From: Paraflavisolibacter caeni
GTDB lineage: Bacteria; Bacteroidota; Bacteroidia; Chitinophagales; Chitinophagaceae
Assembly: GCF_025628885.1 (NCBI RefSeq)
Contig: NZ_JAOTIF010000011.1
Coordinates: 1-64,000, forward strand
Direction of reading: 5' to 3'
Length of the DNA: 64,000 bases
Part shown: positions 36,887 through 46,256 of the stretch, piece by piece
Numbering within the stretch: position 1 is the stretch's first letter
Layout of the letters: every line of letters starts with the position of its first letter
Translations under genes and position numbers: made by a program
The notes under the pieces: generated by a model
What the model saw: the letters and a program-made list of their open reading frames with translations, nothing else
What the model was told of the DNA's origin: nothing
Database searches by the model: none

Positions 36887-38734
36887 TTATTCAAATAATT
36901 CGTATTTCGTTTTCGGACGGCGGTCTTCCAGCCACTGGAAGTTTGGCAGTCGCATTTCAGAAGGCTGTTTTTGTTTGATCGGCCACAGAGTTCCTTTCAC
37001 ACTCCTACGGAATACCACTCTAGAAAGCTGGTTCTCTTTGAAAAAGACATCCATGATATCACTCGAAGTTTGGTTGATACCACTGTATGCGCTATCCTCA
37101 TCTTGTAAAAAATAGATGGATTCTGCAGAGCCTTTAGCTCTTGCTGAATCTAGGACACCTTCGGCAAAGTAAGCATCCAAACGGCTTGATTTTACCTGGT
37201 TATAGAAGCCGGGTTGGATTTCATTGATCAAAAAGCTGTTTTCAAAAACTTTGATACGATCAGCCTTTTTGTTTTTTGTAAAGAGATAGATCGTATCTCC
37301 GGTGATCTGGCTTCCTTTACTCCATACCACGGGTTTTTGGAATAACTGGAATGTGGAATCTTTGAAAGAATAAAATAAACTGTCACTTATTGTTTGAATT
37401 GAATCGGAAAAGACCCGTACATTCCGGAAAGCCTCGAAGTAACGGTTGGTGCTGTCAGACTTATTCGTTTCCTCCTTTTTTATTCCGCCTGGTTTTTTAT
37501 TCATACCAGGTTTAGAGGGCGCTTTTTTTGTTTCGGTGTTGGAAAGTCTGAACTGTTTTTTAATAGCAGCATCTTTTTTTGCCAAAGAGTCGTGATTATT
37601 GCTAGTTAAAGAATTTGTCTTCATAGAGGAGACGGAAATATCTTTGTTTACCAATGTATCCGAGCTTGTTTTAATAGCCACTGAATCTAAAGTGTTAGCT
37701 TTTACTAGTGAATCCTGAAAACTCTTCTTTAATGTGTCCGTATTTTGTTTTACAGAAGTATCGGCTACTTTTCTAAGATCAGTTAGTCGTGCAGAGAAGA
37801 GTGTATCTGCTGTGATGTAAATAGAATCTTTTTCCTGTTTTACGATCATCAGGGGCTTAACTGTTGCTAAGTAGGCCTCAGTTTTTTTATTGACGAAAAT
37901 CTCATTAGCCAGTATGGCAATACCCTGGGCTGTGTCCCTCATTACACCTCTTCCCCGGATTTGTATAACTCCTGAAGAATCATCGTTAGCAATCTGGTCG
38001 CCGATAACTGTCAAAGCATGATCTACTATTGTTGTCCGCTGTGTAAACTGAGCCCTACCACTCCTTAATTCATAATAGCCTTCTGTGGTTCTGATCACCC
38101 TGCCGCTGGTGTCGCGCAGGTAAGTATTTGAAATAAAACGGGCCGTTTGCAGCTCTGTATTATATAATAAGGAGTCTGCTTTTAAAGAATATGCCGGATC
38201 TTTAAGATCGACATTCTTTTTAAAGTATACATCTCTGAGGTCGGCATAGTAAACCCCTTCCTTACTAGTTAAAACCGATTTCCCGTTCACAACTTTACCG
38301 CCTTTTGTATAGGTGCCGATATTGCTTACCATATTGTAATCAAGCTCAGGCGTGGTTAAAGTGGCATGGCCATCGGTGAGCTTTACATTTCCTTTCAGGT
38401 AAGCTTGCCTTTTGTCGATGAAGTAACGCAGGTAGTTTGAATAAATATTGGTAGTATCGTTGTCGTTGATGTGGACATTGCCAAACGCTTCAAAAACGTT
38501 TGCCTGTTTGTTGATGATGCAGCTATCGCAATAAAATAAAGCTGTTCCCTGCCGCAGCTTAACGTTTCCAGCTAATATCTGAAGAGAACTGGTGTCGTTA
38601 ATCTTTTTGAAACTCAGCCTTCGTGCATCAAGGATTTGGACAATTTTCGCGGTGTCAGCGACGGGTGTTTGTGCATATAAAGAATAACGAAAGCCGAGAA
38701 TCACTAAAAAAACGAAAACTATTTGAATCTTCAT
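36887..38734 (-). CDS. OstA/LptA-like protein
   Basis: A 615-aa exported protein (signal peptide about 1-22, ending LYAQ). The N-terminal half has repeated OstA_2/LptA-like strands (ANVFEAFGNVHINDND, AYLKGNVKLTDGHA, VLTSKEGVYYADLRDVYFKKNV) expected to form a lipid-carrying beta-jellyroll in the periplasm. A low-complexity Ser/Asp/Lys region (about 330-430) separates this from a C-terminal part with a further OstA-like stretch. Its start overlaps the mlaD stop by 4 bp, so translation is coupled. Probably a component of envelope lipid transport together with the neighbouring LptD-like protein (inference). Confidence 0.86.
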   Translation of the reverse strand: MKIQIVFVFLVILGFRYSLYAQTPVADTAKIVQILDARRLSFKKINDTSSLQILAGNVKLRQGTALFYCDSCIINKQANVFEAFGNVHINDNDTTNIYSNYLRYFIDKRQAYLKGNVKLTDGHATLTTPELDYNMVSNIGTYTKGGKVVNGKSVLTSKEGVYYADLRDVYFKKNVDLKDPAYSLKADSLLYNTELQTARFISNTYLRDTSGRVIRTTEGYYELRSGRAQFTQRTTIVDHALTVIGDQIANDDSSGVIQIRGRGVMRDTAQGIAILANEIFVNKKTEAYLATVKPLMIVKQEKDSIYITADTLFSARLTDLRKVADTSVKQNTDTLKKSFQDSLVKANTLDSVAIKTSSDTLVNKDISVSSMKTNSLTSNNHDSLAKKDAAIKKQFRLSNTETKKAPSKPGMNKKPGGIKKEETNKSDSTNRYFEAFRNVRVFSDSIQTISDSLFYSFKDSTFQLFQKPVVWSKGSQITGDTIYLFTKNKKADRIKVFENSFLINEIQPGFYNQVKSSRLDAYFAEGVLDSARAKGSAESIYFLQDEDSAYSGINQTSSDIMDVFFKENQLSRVVFRRSVKGTLWPIKQKQPSEMRLPNFQWLEDRRPKTKYELFE

Positions 38735-39741
38735 TGTTTGCCCAGAGTTACGACAACTGTATCTTTTGTTGAAGGCGAAGTTAGCGGCTCGGATTTGTTT
38801 TTGCCGCCGAATACAGAAATATTAACGTAGCGTTTGGGGTGGACACGAATATCGTCCAGAAGAATTTCAAGGCTTAAAACGGCCTGGTTCATTTGCTCAT
38901 AGAGCTTCTGATCGTTCATCAACTTACCCAAGGTACCGTTATTGTTATTCAGATTTTTATCCAACCGTGCCACTGTTCCTCTTAGTTCTTCAATAGTGTT
39001 TTGTAAAGATGTTATCGTTTGCGGAATCGGTGCATTTGCGAGATTTGAAGTCGCAACTTCAATATTGCGAATGGAGGCTGAAATCTGTTCATTATTGCGG
39101 GCCAAGTTTCCTGTAACAGAATTGAGGTTACCGGTCACCTGAGCAACCATCCCCGTTTCCGTATTTAAAAGTTTAGAAAGATGGGCAGAAGACAATGTAA
39201 GATGTGCAATCATTGATTGCAAGTTTGCATTCGTGGATGGGTCAAAAATGCTGTGAATACTGCCCAGCACAAATTTCAATGAATCTACTGTTTCATTTAC
39301 CCTTGTCAGGGTTGGTGTCAACTGCGTTCTTAGATTTCCTAATAAACCGGCATCTAAACGGGTGGAAATTGTATCACCAGGTTTAAGATAGATATTTGAA
39401 TTTCCTTTTTCTAGCGCAATGTGAGCTGATCCGACCAGAGAAGCATCAATAAATGCTACAGAGTTGTTCGGTATCAAAACATCCCGGGTTAATTGGATTT
39501 CAACAATAATATTATTAACTTCTTTATCGGCTGGTTTAAAGTCATAAACAGTTCCTACAGGCAGTCCGTTGATGGTTACTGAATTTGATTTTTCCAGAGT
39601 ACCAATATTTGGAAAGACCGCATAAATAGTTGGCTTGCGTGAAAAAATTTGCTTCCCTTTCAAAAAATTAAAACCAATTACAAGTATTAAAATAGCAAAT
39701 GCAGCTAGAATACCAACTTTTGCTTCGTTACTAATCTTCAT
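38731..39741 (-). CDS. MlaD family (MCE domain) protein
   Basis: A 336-aa protein with an N-terminal membrane anchor (about 8-28, VGILAAFAILILVIGFNFLKG) and an MCE domain (about 35-120, KPTIYAVFPNIGTLEKSNSV, GLPVGTVYDF). A long helical C-terminal part follows (about 130-310). MCE proteins bind and move phospholipids across the periplasm with an ABC permease (not present here). The frame extends upstream to 39912, but those codons overlap the amidase terminator; MKISNEAKVG at 39741 is the family start. Overlaps ostA by 4 bp. Confidence 0.9.
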   Translation of the reverse strand: MKISNEAKVGILAAFAILILVIGFNFLKGKQIFSRKPTIYAVFPNIGTLEKSNSVTINGLPVGTVYDFKPADKEVNNIIVEIQLTRDVLIPNNSVAFIDASLVGSAHIALEKGNSNIYLKPGDTISTRLDAGLLGNLRTQLTPTLTRVNETVDSLKFVLGSIHSIFDPSTNANLQSMIAHLTLSSAHLSKLLNTETGMVAQVTGNLNSVTGNLARNNEQISASIRNIEVATSNLANAPIPQTITSLQNTIEELRGTVARLDKNLNNNNGTLGKLMNDQKLYEQMNQAVLSLEILLDDIRVHPKRYVNISVFGGKNKSEPLTSPSTKDTVVVTLGKQ

Positions 39742-39809
39742 GAAGTTATGTTTAACAGCGTTTAAATCCCTTTTCCGGGACCAAAATAACGATAAAATTT
39801 CTGCCCAAT

Positions 39810-39831
39810 AAAAAAGCGGCTCAATGGCCGC
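39810..39831 (-). terminator. Terminator of the amidase gene
   Basis: On the minus strand GCGGC (39831-39827), a 6-base loop, GCCGC (39820-39816), then six T residues. The stem is short but GC-only. It lies 94 bp past the amidase stop and suggests mlaD-ostA form a separate transcript. Confidence 0.6.
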
Positions 39832-39924
39832 CTTTAACAGGTAAAAAATTATACCAATATGATGGGGATGACGAGTGAATTGAATGACGAACGACGAATT
39901 GGGAGGAGTCATTTGTCATTCCGC

Positions 39925-40935
39925 TTATTTGCTGTGTTCGTGCTCATCAATTTGCTTTAAGAACTGCATCATATTTGCTTGATCATTATTGCTTACTGTA
40001 GCTTGTCCTGTATTTAAATTTTGATTTCCTTGTTTTTCAAGCCAGGTGATATAATTTTTTACTGCATTGGTAACACACTCTGCAATTTCCTGCTGGCCAC
40101 TTTCGCTATTCAGGTAATCTTCTTCTTCCTTGTTCGTAATATATCCAGTTTCAACTAAGATGCTCGGCATTGCCGTTGCCTGCAACACCCAAATACCTAC
40201 CTGACGCTGGCGTTGTCCCCGGCTGGTTCTACCTACTTTTGCAAATTGTTCTTCTACCATTCCGGAAAGCGTAGCACTGCGCTTAAAGAATTGTTTGGTT
40301 TTCAAAAGAGACAGGGCTATAAAATCTGGTGAGTTGGGGTCGATATCGCCGTATTTTTCTTTATAGTTTTCTTCATTGAACATGGGTGCGTTTTCACGCA
40401 TGGCCACTTCCTTATCCTCATTTTTATGAGAACCCCAGATATATGTTTCGGTGCCTTTTGCCGGATTTGGTATTTTATAAGTGCGGTATTGAGGTACTTC
40501 CCTGGTTACTTTCTTTCGTTTTTTACCCTTGCCTGTATAACTAACCACTTTCTTAGTTCCCAGATAATCCCTTTGAGTAATGGGAGGGGCTGCATTTACG
40601 TGAATGGAAATGAAAAGATCGCCTTTATTATGGTTAGCAATTCTTGCTCGTTCATGAAGATCGACAATGGTTCTTTCCGGCCGGGTTTCTATGATACGTA
40701 TCTCAGGAAATTCCTTAGCTATTTCTTTTACTAATTTTTTCGAAACCTCATAGCAGATCTCGTCTTCATAGGAGTAGCTACCCTTAGCTCCGTTATACCC
40801 GCCATCACTTTCAATGCCATGCCCGGCGTCAATTACAATGGTTTTGATAGCTTTTTGCTTTTTTTCGAATGTAAAAGAAGCAAGTACAGTAACGATAGAA
40901 AAGCAGCCAAGAATCAGCAATGTTTTCTTTAGCAT
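39925..40935 (-). CDS. N-acetylmuramoyl-L-alanine amidase
   Basis: A 336-aa zinc amidase (AmiC type, Amidase_3) that cleaves the bond between MurNAc and the stem peptide of peptidoglycan. A signal peptide/anchor is at about 1-22. Zinc ligands are His39 (IDAGHGIE), Glu57 (SYEDEICY) and the His of ISIHVNAAP; the catalytic Glu is in LVETGYITNKEEEDYL. An insertion of about 60 residues between the ligand regions (TKKVVSYTGKGKKRKKVTR...) is common in Bacteroidota. Divergent from lptD across 76-85 bp. Confidence 0.93.
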   Translation of the reverse strand: MLKKTLLILGCFSIVTVLASFTFEKKQKAIKTIVIDAGHGIESDGGYNGAKGSYSYEDEICYEVSKKLVKEIAKEFPEIRIIETRPERTIVDLHERARIANHNKGDLFISIHVNAAPPITQRDYLGTKKVVSYTGKGKKRKKVTREVPQYRTYKIPNPAKGTETYIWGSHKNEDKEVAMRENAPMFNEENYKEKYGDIDPNSPDFIALSLLKTKQFFKRSATLSGMVEEQFAKVGRTSRGQRQRQVGIWVLQATAMPSILVETGYITNKEEEDYLNSESGQQEIAECVTNAVKNYITWLEKQGNQNLNTGQATVSNNDQANMMQFLKQIDEHEHSK

Positions 40936-40973
40936 AACAGATTTATTTTTCCAGTTTAGGCAATCTTCACAAA

Positions 40974-41001
40974 TTGTTAAAAGCGTAAACTGTTACATTT
41001 G
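40974..41001 (+). promoter_or_regulatory. Promoter of lptD-like gene
   Basis: TTG (40974-40976), 17 bases, TACATTTG (40994-41001): an exact TAnnTTTG box with a -33 TTG at accepted spacing. It puts the transcript start near 41007 and rules out the ORF extension upstream that overlaps the amidase gene. Confidence 0.65.
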
Positions 41002-41011
41002 TCCACGCCTT

Positions 41012-43780
41012 ATGACGGGTATGCACAAATTTAGATCAAAAAAAATCTTTTCGGGTATTGTTATTGTTACATTTTGCTCTGCATTAACATGGAAAGGCGA
41101 AGCCCATCCAGTAAGTGGATGGGAATTTTACAGCCTTTTAACAAAAAGGCAGGATACCATTCCCAAACCGAACCGAGACTCCAGTAAAAAAAAACCTTCT
41201 TTACCACTATTTCGGGATTCTTCAAGTAACAGAAATATCATTTCAGAAACGGATACTGTCCCTAATAGAGATACAACGCCTGGTAATGTACGGGTGGATA
41301 CTTTTTCCTTTAAAATATCAAAAGATACTTTAGAGGCCCCTGTAAACTATGAAGCTGAAGATAGTGCAGTCATCCAGGTGCCGGAAAAGCGGGTTTTGCT
41401 TTATGGTAAAACAAAGACCACCTATAAAGATGTAACACTTACTGCTCCTGTGGTAGCACTGGACCAGGAGACGCATATTCTGACTGCCATTGCAGACAGG
41501 GATAGTTTAGGGGATGTATTGAATCGTGCCCATTTTGAACAAGGTACTAATGTATTTGATTCAGATACTATTGCGTTTAATTTCAAAAGTCAAAGGGGGA
41601 TTACCCGTAATACCTTTACACAGCAGGAGGAAATGTTCATCCAAGGTGAGAAGATAAAAAAGATAGATGATAAAACAGTTTTTATTAGCCGTGGGCGTTT
41701 TACAACCTGTAACCTCGATGAGCCTCACTTTGCTTTCAGGACCAACAAGTTGAAGGTCATAAATAAAAAAATAGCTGTTTCAGGTCCGACTCACCCTGAA
41801 TTCGAGGGTGTTCCTGTTCCCGTTTACCTGCCCTTTGGTTTTTTTCCATTGAGCAGTGGGCGACATTCAGGATTTTTACCTCCCCAGTATACTACCAATG
41901 AAGACTTTGGAGTAGGGCTTGAAGGGGTTGGTTATTATAAAGTATTGAACGATAATTTTGATGTAACACTAAGGGGAAATATTTACTCTTACGGTGGTTG
42001 GAGTGCAACACTGACCCCTACTTACCGGGTGCGTTACCGATATAATGGATCAATGAATTTCAGTTTGCAGCATACGAAATTCAATTTTAAAGGTGATCCT
42101 GATTATAACCTGGTTAAAACCTTCCAGATTAACTGGAGCCATAGCGTTGACCAGCGGGCAAGGCCAGGGACATCATTTTCCGCCAACGTAAACGCTGGTT
42201 CTACAAAATACAACCAGTATGTAGCCAACAATCCATATAAAAATTTCCAGAACCAGTTGAGTTCGTCTATTGCATACTCGAAAAACTGGGCTGGTAAACC
42301 CTACAACCTTACACTGAGTGCCAATCATAACCAGAATAATAATACCCGACTAATTAATTTAACATTACCAGATGCTGGCTTTACAGTGAATACCCTTTAT
42401 CCTTTGCAACGTCAGGAATTAGTGGGTACTCCAAAGTGGTATGAAAAACTGGGTATAGGCTATAGCGGTTCCTTCCGTAACCAGATTTCATTTTACGATT
42501 CATTATTTTCTTTTGATCATTTGCTTGACACCATGCAATGGGGTGCATCGCACCGGATTCCAATCACTCTTTCATTACCGCCAATGGGACCATTACTGAT
42601 TTCCCCTTCAGTATCCTATGAAGAAGTATGGCTGCAAAAGCAATCACATTTAAAATGGAATGATGTTACGAAAAAATTAGATACAAGTTATAGCAAAGGG
42701 CTATTTACAGATAGACAAATGTCATTTGGTTTAGGATTCAATACTTCTTTATTTGGGACCTTCCAATTCAGGAATTCAAGGCTTGCTGCGCTACGACATG
42801 TTATGAGGCCAACGTTCAGTATCAACTACCGGCCAGATCTATCCAAACATCATTATTATAAAGTGATCGTGGATAGTACTGGGCGTGAGCTGGAGTTTTC
42901 TGAATTTGCGGGCAATCTGATGGGTTCTGGTTTCAGTAAAGGTCAATATGGTGGTATTTCGTTTGGTATTGACAACAATCTTGAAATGAAGTGGCGCTCT
43001 AAAAAAGATACTGGTGAAAATGCCATTAAAAAAGTCCGTTTAATTGATGGCTTTGGATTCAACAGCGGCTATAACTTTTTGGCAGATTCACTTAAGCTTC
43101 AAAATTTCAACCTTTATTTAAGAAGCACGTTATTTGAAAAAATAAACCTAACAGCCAGCGCATTGTACTCTCCATATAAAACAGACCAATATGGCCGACC
43201 CATTAACCAGTTTGCCTGGGAGGGTCCAGGGTTCAATCTTGGCCAGATAACTTATGGAAGTATTTCAATGTCTACCAGTTTCCAAAGTAAAACCAAAGAT
43301 GAAAAGGAAGGTAAAACTAAGCAAGAGCAGCCCGATGCTGCCGATCTGAATCGGATCACAGATCCTAACCTGGTGGCTGACCAGCAGCAATTAATGGATT
43401 ACATGCGCCGCAATCCAGCTGAGTTTGTAGATTTCAATGTGCCCTGGCAAATCAGTCTCTCATTTGCATTAGGTTTTAACCGTCGTCCTAAGTCTGATTA
43501 TAGTGGTTTTGAAACCGAGTTGAACTCTAACCTGTCGTTCAGTAACAGTTTTAGTTTAACGCCTAAATGGAACTTTAGTACGAATGGCTACTTCGATGTC
43601 ATAACGAAGAAGCTTCAAACATTTACTATGTCCATCAACCGTGAAATGCACTGCTGGCAAATGTCTATCGGTGTAACACCAGTAGGTGTTTACCGCTCTT
43701 TTAACTTTACCATAAGTCCTAAGTCTGGTATTCTGCAGGATCTGAAAATCAACCGTTCGAGGTATTTTTATAATTATTGA
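41012..43780 (+). CDS. LptD-like putative LPS assembly outer-membrane protein
   Basis: A 922-aa (or 919-aa from ATG 41021) outer-membrane protein. A signal-anchor region (about 8-30) is followed by an N-terminal OstA/LptA-like jellyroll domain (about 95-250, LLYGKTKTTYKDVTLTAPVV, FISRGRFTTCNLDEPHFAFR) and a large C-terminal beta-barrel, as in LptD, which inserts lipopolysaccharide into the outer leaflet. VPVYLPFGFFPLSSGRHSGF marks the barrel start. The frame is open back to 40814, but that part overlaps the amidase antisense and precedes the promoter. The divergent amidase-mlaD-ostA genes support an envelope-assembly role. Confidence 0.88.
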   Translation: MTGMHKFRSKKIFSGIVIVTFCSALTWKGEAHPVSGWEFYSLLTKRQDTIPKPNRDSSKKKPSLPLFRDSSSNRNIISETDTVPNRDTTPGNVRVDTFSFKISKDTLEAPVNYEAEDSAVIQVPEKRVLLYGKTKTTYKDVTLTAPVVALDQETHILTAIADRDSLGDVLNRAHFEQGTNVFDSDTIAFNFKSQRGITRNTFTQQEEMFIQGEKIKKIDDKTVFISRGRFTTCNLDEPHFAFRTNKLKVINKKIAVSGPTHPEFEGVPVPVYLPFGFFPLSSGRHSGFLPPQYTTNEDFGVGLEGVGYYKVLNDNFDVTLRGNIYSYGGWSATLTPTYRVRYRYNGSMNFSLQHTKFNFKGDPDYNLVKTFQINWSHSVDQRARPGTSFSANVNAGSTKYNQYVANNPYKNFQNQLSSSIAYSKNWAGKPYNLTLSANHNQNNNTRLINLTLPDAGFTVNTLYPLQRQELVGTPKWYEKLGIGYSGSFRNQISFYDSLFSFDHLLDTMQWGASHRIPITLSLPPMGPLLISPSVSYEEVWLQKQSHLKWNDVTKKLDTSYSKGLFTDRQMSFGLGFNTSLFGTFQFRNSRLAALRHVMRPTFSINYRPDLSKHHYYKVIVDSTGRELEFSEFAGNLMGSGFSKGQYGGISFGIDNNLEMKWRSKKDTGENAIKKVRLIDGFGFNSGYNFLADSLKLQNFNLYLRSTLFEKINLTASALYSPYKTDQYGRPINQFAWEGPGFNLGQITYGSISMSTSFQSKTKDEKEGKTKQEQPDAADLNRITDPNLVADQQQLMDYMRRNPAEFVDFNVPWQISLSFALGFNRRPKSDYSGFETELNSNLSFSNSFSLTPKWNFSTNGYFDVITKKLQTFTMSINREMHCWQMSIGVTPVGVYRSFNFTISPKSGILQDLKINRSRYFYNY

Positions 43781-43786
43781 TAAATT

Positions 43787-43839
43787 GAATTCAGGAATTG
43801 CCAAACCTAAGCACCTATGATCTGGTATTTCCTGAATTC
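43787..43839 (+). terminator. Inverted repeat after lptD-like gene, possible terminator
   Basis: GAATTCAGGAA (43787-43797) is repeated inverted at 43829-43839; the arms extend to 17 bases with 2 mismatches around a 19-base loop. The T-tract that follows is weak (ACTTATTTG), so termination is plausible but not certain. Confidence 0.45.
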
Positions 43840-43919
43840 ACTTATTTGCGATACATGAGGATAAGTTTAAGTTTTCGATGTTAAAACTTCAAATCCCAAA
43901 TAATTAACTTCGCATTCCT

Positions 43920-45530
43920 ATGCATTTTTCTGCTCACCAGTTACCATATCAGCAAACAGGAGTTTTCTCTAAGATCATTATAGATTATTTAGAAGATGCC
44001 CCAAATCTGCAGCAATTTTATTCATTCAGGCCCACATTAGAAGGTATAAGGCAGGCTATTCAATTAAAGAAATCGCAAGTTATTGATCGGTCCTTGCTTG
44101 TTAAGATTTTACAAGGTCAGTATGGGGGAGTAGTTCCATCAGAAAAAGTAAATGGGAATATAGAAGCCCTGCTTTCGGAAAATACATTTACTATTTGTAC
44201 GGCACATCAGCCAAATTTGTTTACGGGCCCTCTATATTTTATATATAAGATACTTCATGCCATAAAGCTGGCTGATTATTTACAACAGCAATTCCCAGAA
44301 TATCATTTTGTTCCAGTTTATTATATAGGCTCAGAAGATGCAGACCTGGCAGAGCTGAATCATTTTAATGTTGATGGTAAGAAGTATGAGTGGCAGACAA
44401 CACAAACAGGAGCAGTTGGAAGGATGAAAGTTGATGATCTTTTGATCAGGATCATTCATGAGTTGGAAGGTCAGCTGAGTGTCTATCCACATGGGAGTGA
44501 AATAATGGAGATCGTCCGGAAGGTATTCCGCAAGGGTGAAACTATCCAGCAGGCAACATTTGAGTTGGTACATCACTTATTTGCTGATTTTGGTTTGGTT
44601 GTACTGATTCCTGATCATCCAGATTTAAAGCGATGTATGTTGCCCGTATTTCAAGATGATCTTTTGAATCAAAAGCCTTCTGCCATAGTATCAGCAACCT
44701 CAGAAAACTTATCACAGCAATATAATGCTCAGGCAAACCCAAGAGATATCAACCTTTTTTATTTGAAGGATCATATCCGCGAACGCATTATAAGAAACGG
44801 CAACAATTTCCAGGTTCACAATACAGAAATTACATTTACTTTAGAAGAAATACAAATAGAGTTACTCGAACACCCTGAGCGCTTTAGCCCGAATGTCATT
44901 CTTCGTGGATTATTCCAGGAAACCATTTTGCCTAATATAATTTTTATCGGGGGAGGTGGTGAACTCGCTTACTGGCTTCAATTGAAAGCCTTATTTGATC
45001 ATTATCAAACTCCTTTTCCAGTATTGATTCTTCGTAATTCATTCCTGTTAATAGAAGATAAATTGAAGCGCAAGATCGAAAAGCTTGCATTGTCTCTGGA
45101 AGATATTTTTCAGCATGAAGAATATTTGTTGAATAAGTTGGTTTTAAGAGCATCTACACTGAATCTTTCACTCAACGGAAGCTTGTCGAAAGCTGAAGAA
45201 GTTTATGAGGAAATAAAGAGGCAGGCTGAAGCTATTGATGCCACCCTGGCTCCTCATGTTGCTGCTATCAAAACGAGATCGTTGAAACTGCTGAAGGAGC
45301 TTGAAAAGAAAATGCTACGTGCGGAAAAGAAAAAGTTTGAGTCTGAGGAGCGGCAAATTACAGCTATCAGAAGCCATCTGTTTCCTAAAAATGGTTTACA
45401 GGAACGGCATGATAATATTACTTATTGGTATGCAGTGTATGGTAAAGAATTGATACAAGAACTGTATACTTTTTCATTGACCCTGGAACAACAGTTTACT
45501 GTAATGTCGTATCAATCGAATGGCGAATGA
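43920..45530 (+). CDS. bshC: Bacillithiol biosynthesis cysteine-adding enzyme BshC
   Basis: A 536-aa putative cysteine ligase that completes bacillithiol by adding Cys to GlcN-malate. Recognised by CTAHQPNLFTGPLYFIYKI (about 95-113), FVPVYYIGSEDADLAELNH (about 136-155), NVILRGLFQETILPNIIFIGGGGELAYW and the coiled-coil C-terminal half (about 400-480). It implies bacillithiol as a low-molecular-weight thiol; bshA and bshB are not in the window. A TAACTTCG near-consensus -7 box ends 7 bases upstream. The stop codon lies inside a 16-bp hairpin. Confidence 0.93.
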   Translation: MHFSAHQLPYQQTGVFSKIIIDYLEDAPNLQQFYSFRPTLEGIRQAIQLKKSQVIDRSLLVKILQGQYGGVVPSEKVNGNIEALLSENTFTICTAHQPNLFTGPLYFIYKILHAIKLADYLQQQFPEYHFVPVYYIGSEDADLAELNHFNVDGKKYEWQTTQTGAVGRMKVDDLLIRIIHELEGQLSVYPHGSEIMEIVRKVFRKGETIQQATFELVHHLFADFGLVVLIPDHPDLKRCMLPVFQDDLLNQKPSAIVSATSENLSQQYNAQANPRDINLFYLKDHIRERIIRNGNNFQVHNTEITFTLEEIQIELLEHPERFSPNVILRGLFQETILPNIIFIGGGGELAYWLQLKALFDHYQTPFPVLILRNSFLLIEDKLKRKIEKLALSLEDIFQHEEYLLNKLVLRASTLNLSLNGSLSKAEEVYEEIKRQAEAIDATLAPHVAAIKTRSLKLLKELEKKMLRAEKKKFESEERQITAIRSHLFPKNGLQERHDNITYWYAVYGKELIQELYTFSLTLEQQFTVMSYQSNGE

Positions 45531-45556
45531 AGAACCGAACTTCTTCATTCGCCATT
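45519..45556. repeat. 16-bp perfect hairpin spanning the bshC stop codon
   Basis: Bases 45519-45534 (AATGGCGAATGAAGAA) are perfectly complementary to 45541-45556 with a 6-base loop. The bshC TGA (45528-45530) is in the left arm. No T-run follows on either strand, so it is not a classical terminator; it may protect the mRNA 3' end. Confidence 0.6.
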
Positions 45557-45654
45557 CAGAACCAGTAGATCTGGCGCATCATCATCCAGCACATATAAAT
45601 GCATATTGTAAAAAGCCAGTGATGATGCGGAAGGAGAATTGTACAAAAGCCAGG

Positions 45655-46176
45655 TTAAACGTCAAAGTTGTTAGGATAACCACCAGACTGCAGATGCTCC
45701 ACCTTTTCATGTACCTCTTTTTTTAATTGCTCCATATAAAGTGTAATCTTTTTGCTAAGGGATTCGTCTGATGCGCCTAAAATTTTAGCAGCAAGTATGC
45801 CTGCATTTTTTGCAGCATTTAAAGCAACCGTTGCCACAGGTACACCATTGGGCATCTGCAAAATAGAGAGAATAGAATCCCATCCGTCAATAGAATTGCT
45901 TGATTTAATGGGTACGCCAATAACTGGCAAGGGTGTAATCGCTGCTACCATACCAGGCAAATGTGCAGCGCCACCAGCTCCAGCTATGATAATTTTCAAA
46001 CCTCTTTCTTTTGCAGTTTCGGCATACTGCATCATACGTTGGGGTGTACGGTGCGCAGAAACAACCGTCAGTTCAAAAGAAACACCAAAGAATTGCAATA
46101 TTTCGGCTGCCGCTTTCATTACTGGAAGATCGCTGTCACTACCCATTATAATACCGACGGAAGGAGTTTGGTTCAT
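45655..46176 (-). CDS. purE: N5-carboxyaminoimidazole ribonucleotide mutase
   Basis: A 173-aa class I PurE that converts N5-CAIR to CAIR in purine synthesis. It begins with [13 protein letters not shown] (about 8-20), then SAHRTPQRM, the loop [14 protein letters not shown] and [19 protein letters not shown]. No purK gene is adjacent. Convergent with bshC. Confidence 0.96.
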   Translation of the reverse strand: MNQTPSVGIIMGSDSDLPVMKAAAEILQFFGVSFELTVVSAHRTPQRMMQYAETAKERGLKIIIAGAGGAAHLPGMVAAITPLPVIGVPIKSSNSIDGWDSILSILQMPNGVPVATVALNAAKNAGILAAKILGASDESLSKKITLYMEQLKKEVHEKVEHLQSGGYPNNFDV

Positions 46177-46256
46177 CTAATGTAAAAGTTTATTGTAGTT
46201 TGCAAAGAAAGTTGCTGTCATTCAATTTTTATTTTTTTTTTGCTTAATTTATTCAA

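Noticed and set aside
45520-45726. 68-codon plus ORF after bshC
   Set aside because: Overlaps the bshC-stop hairpin and the purE 3' end antisense; no family resemblance.
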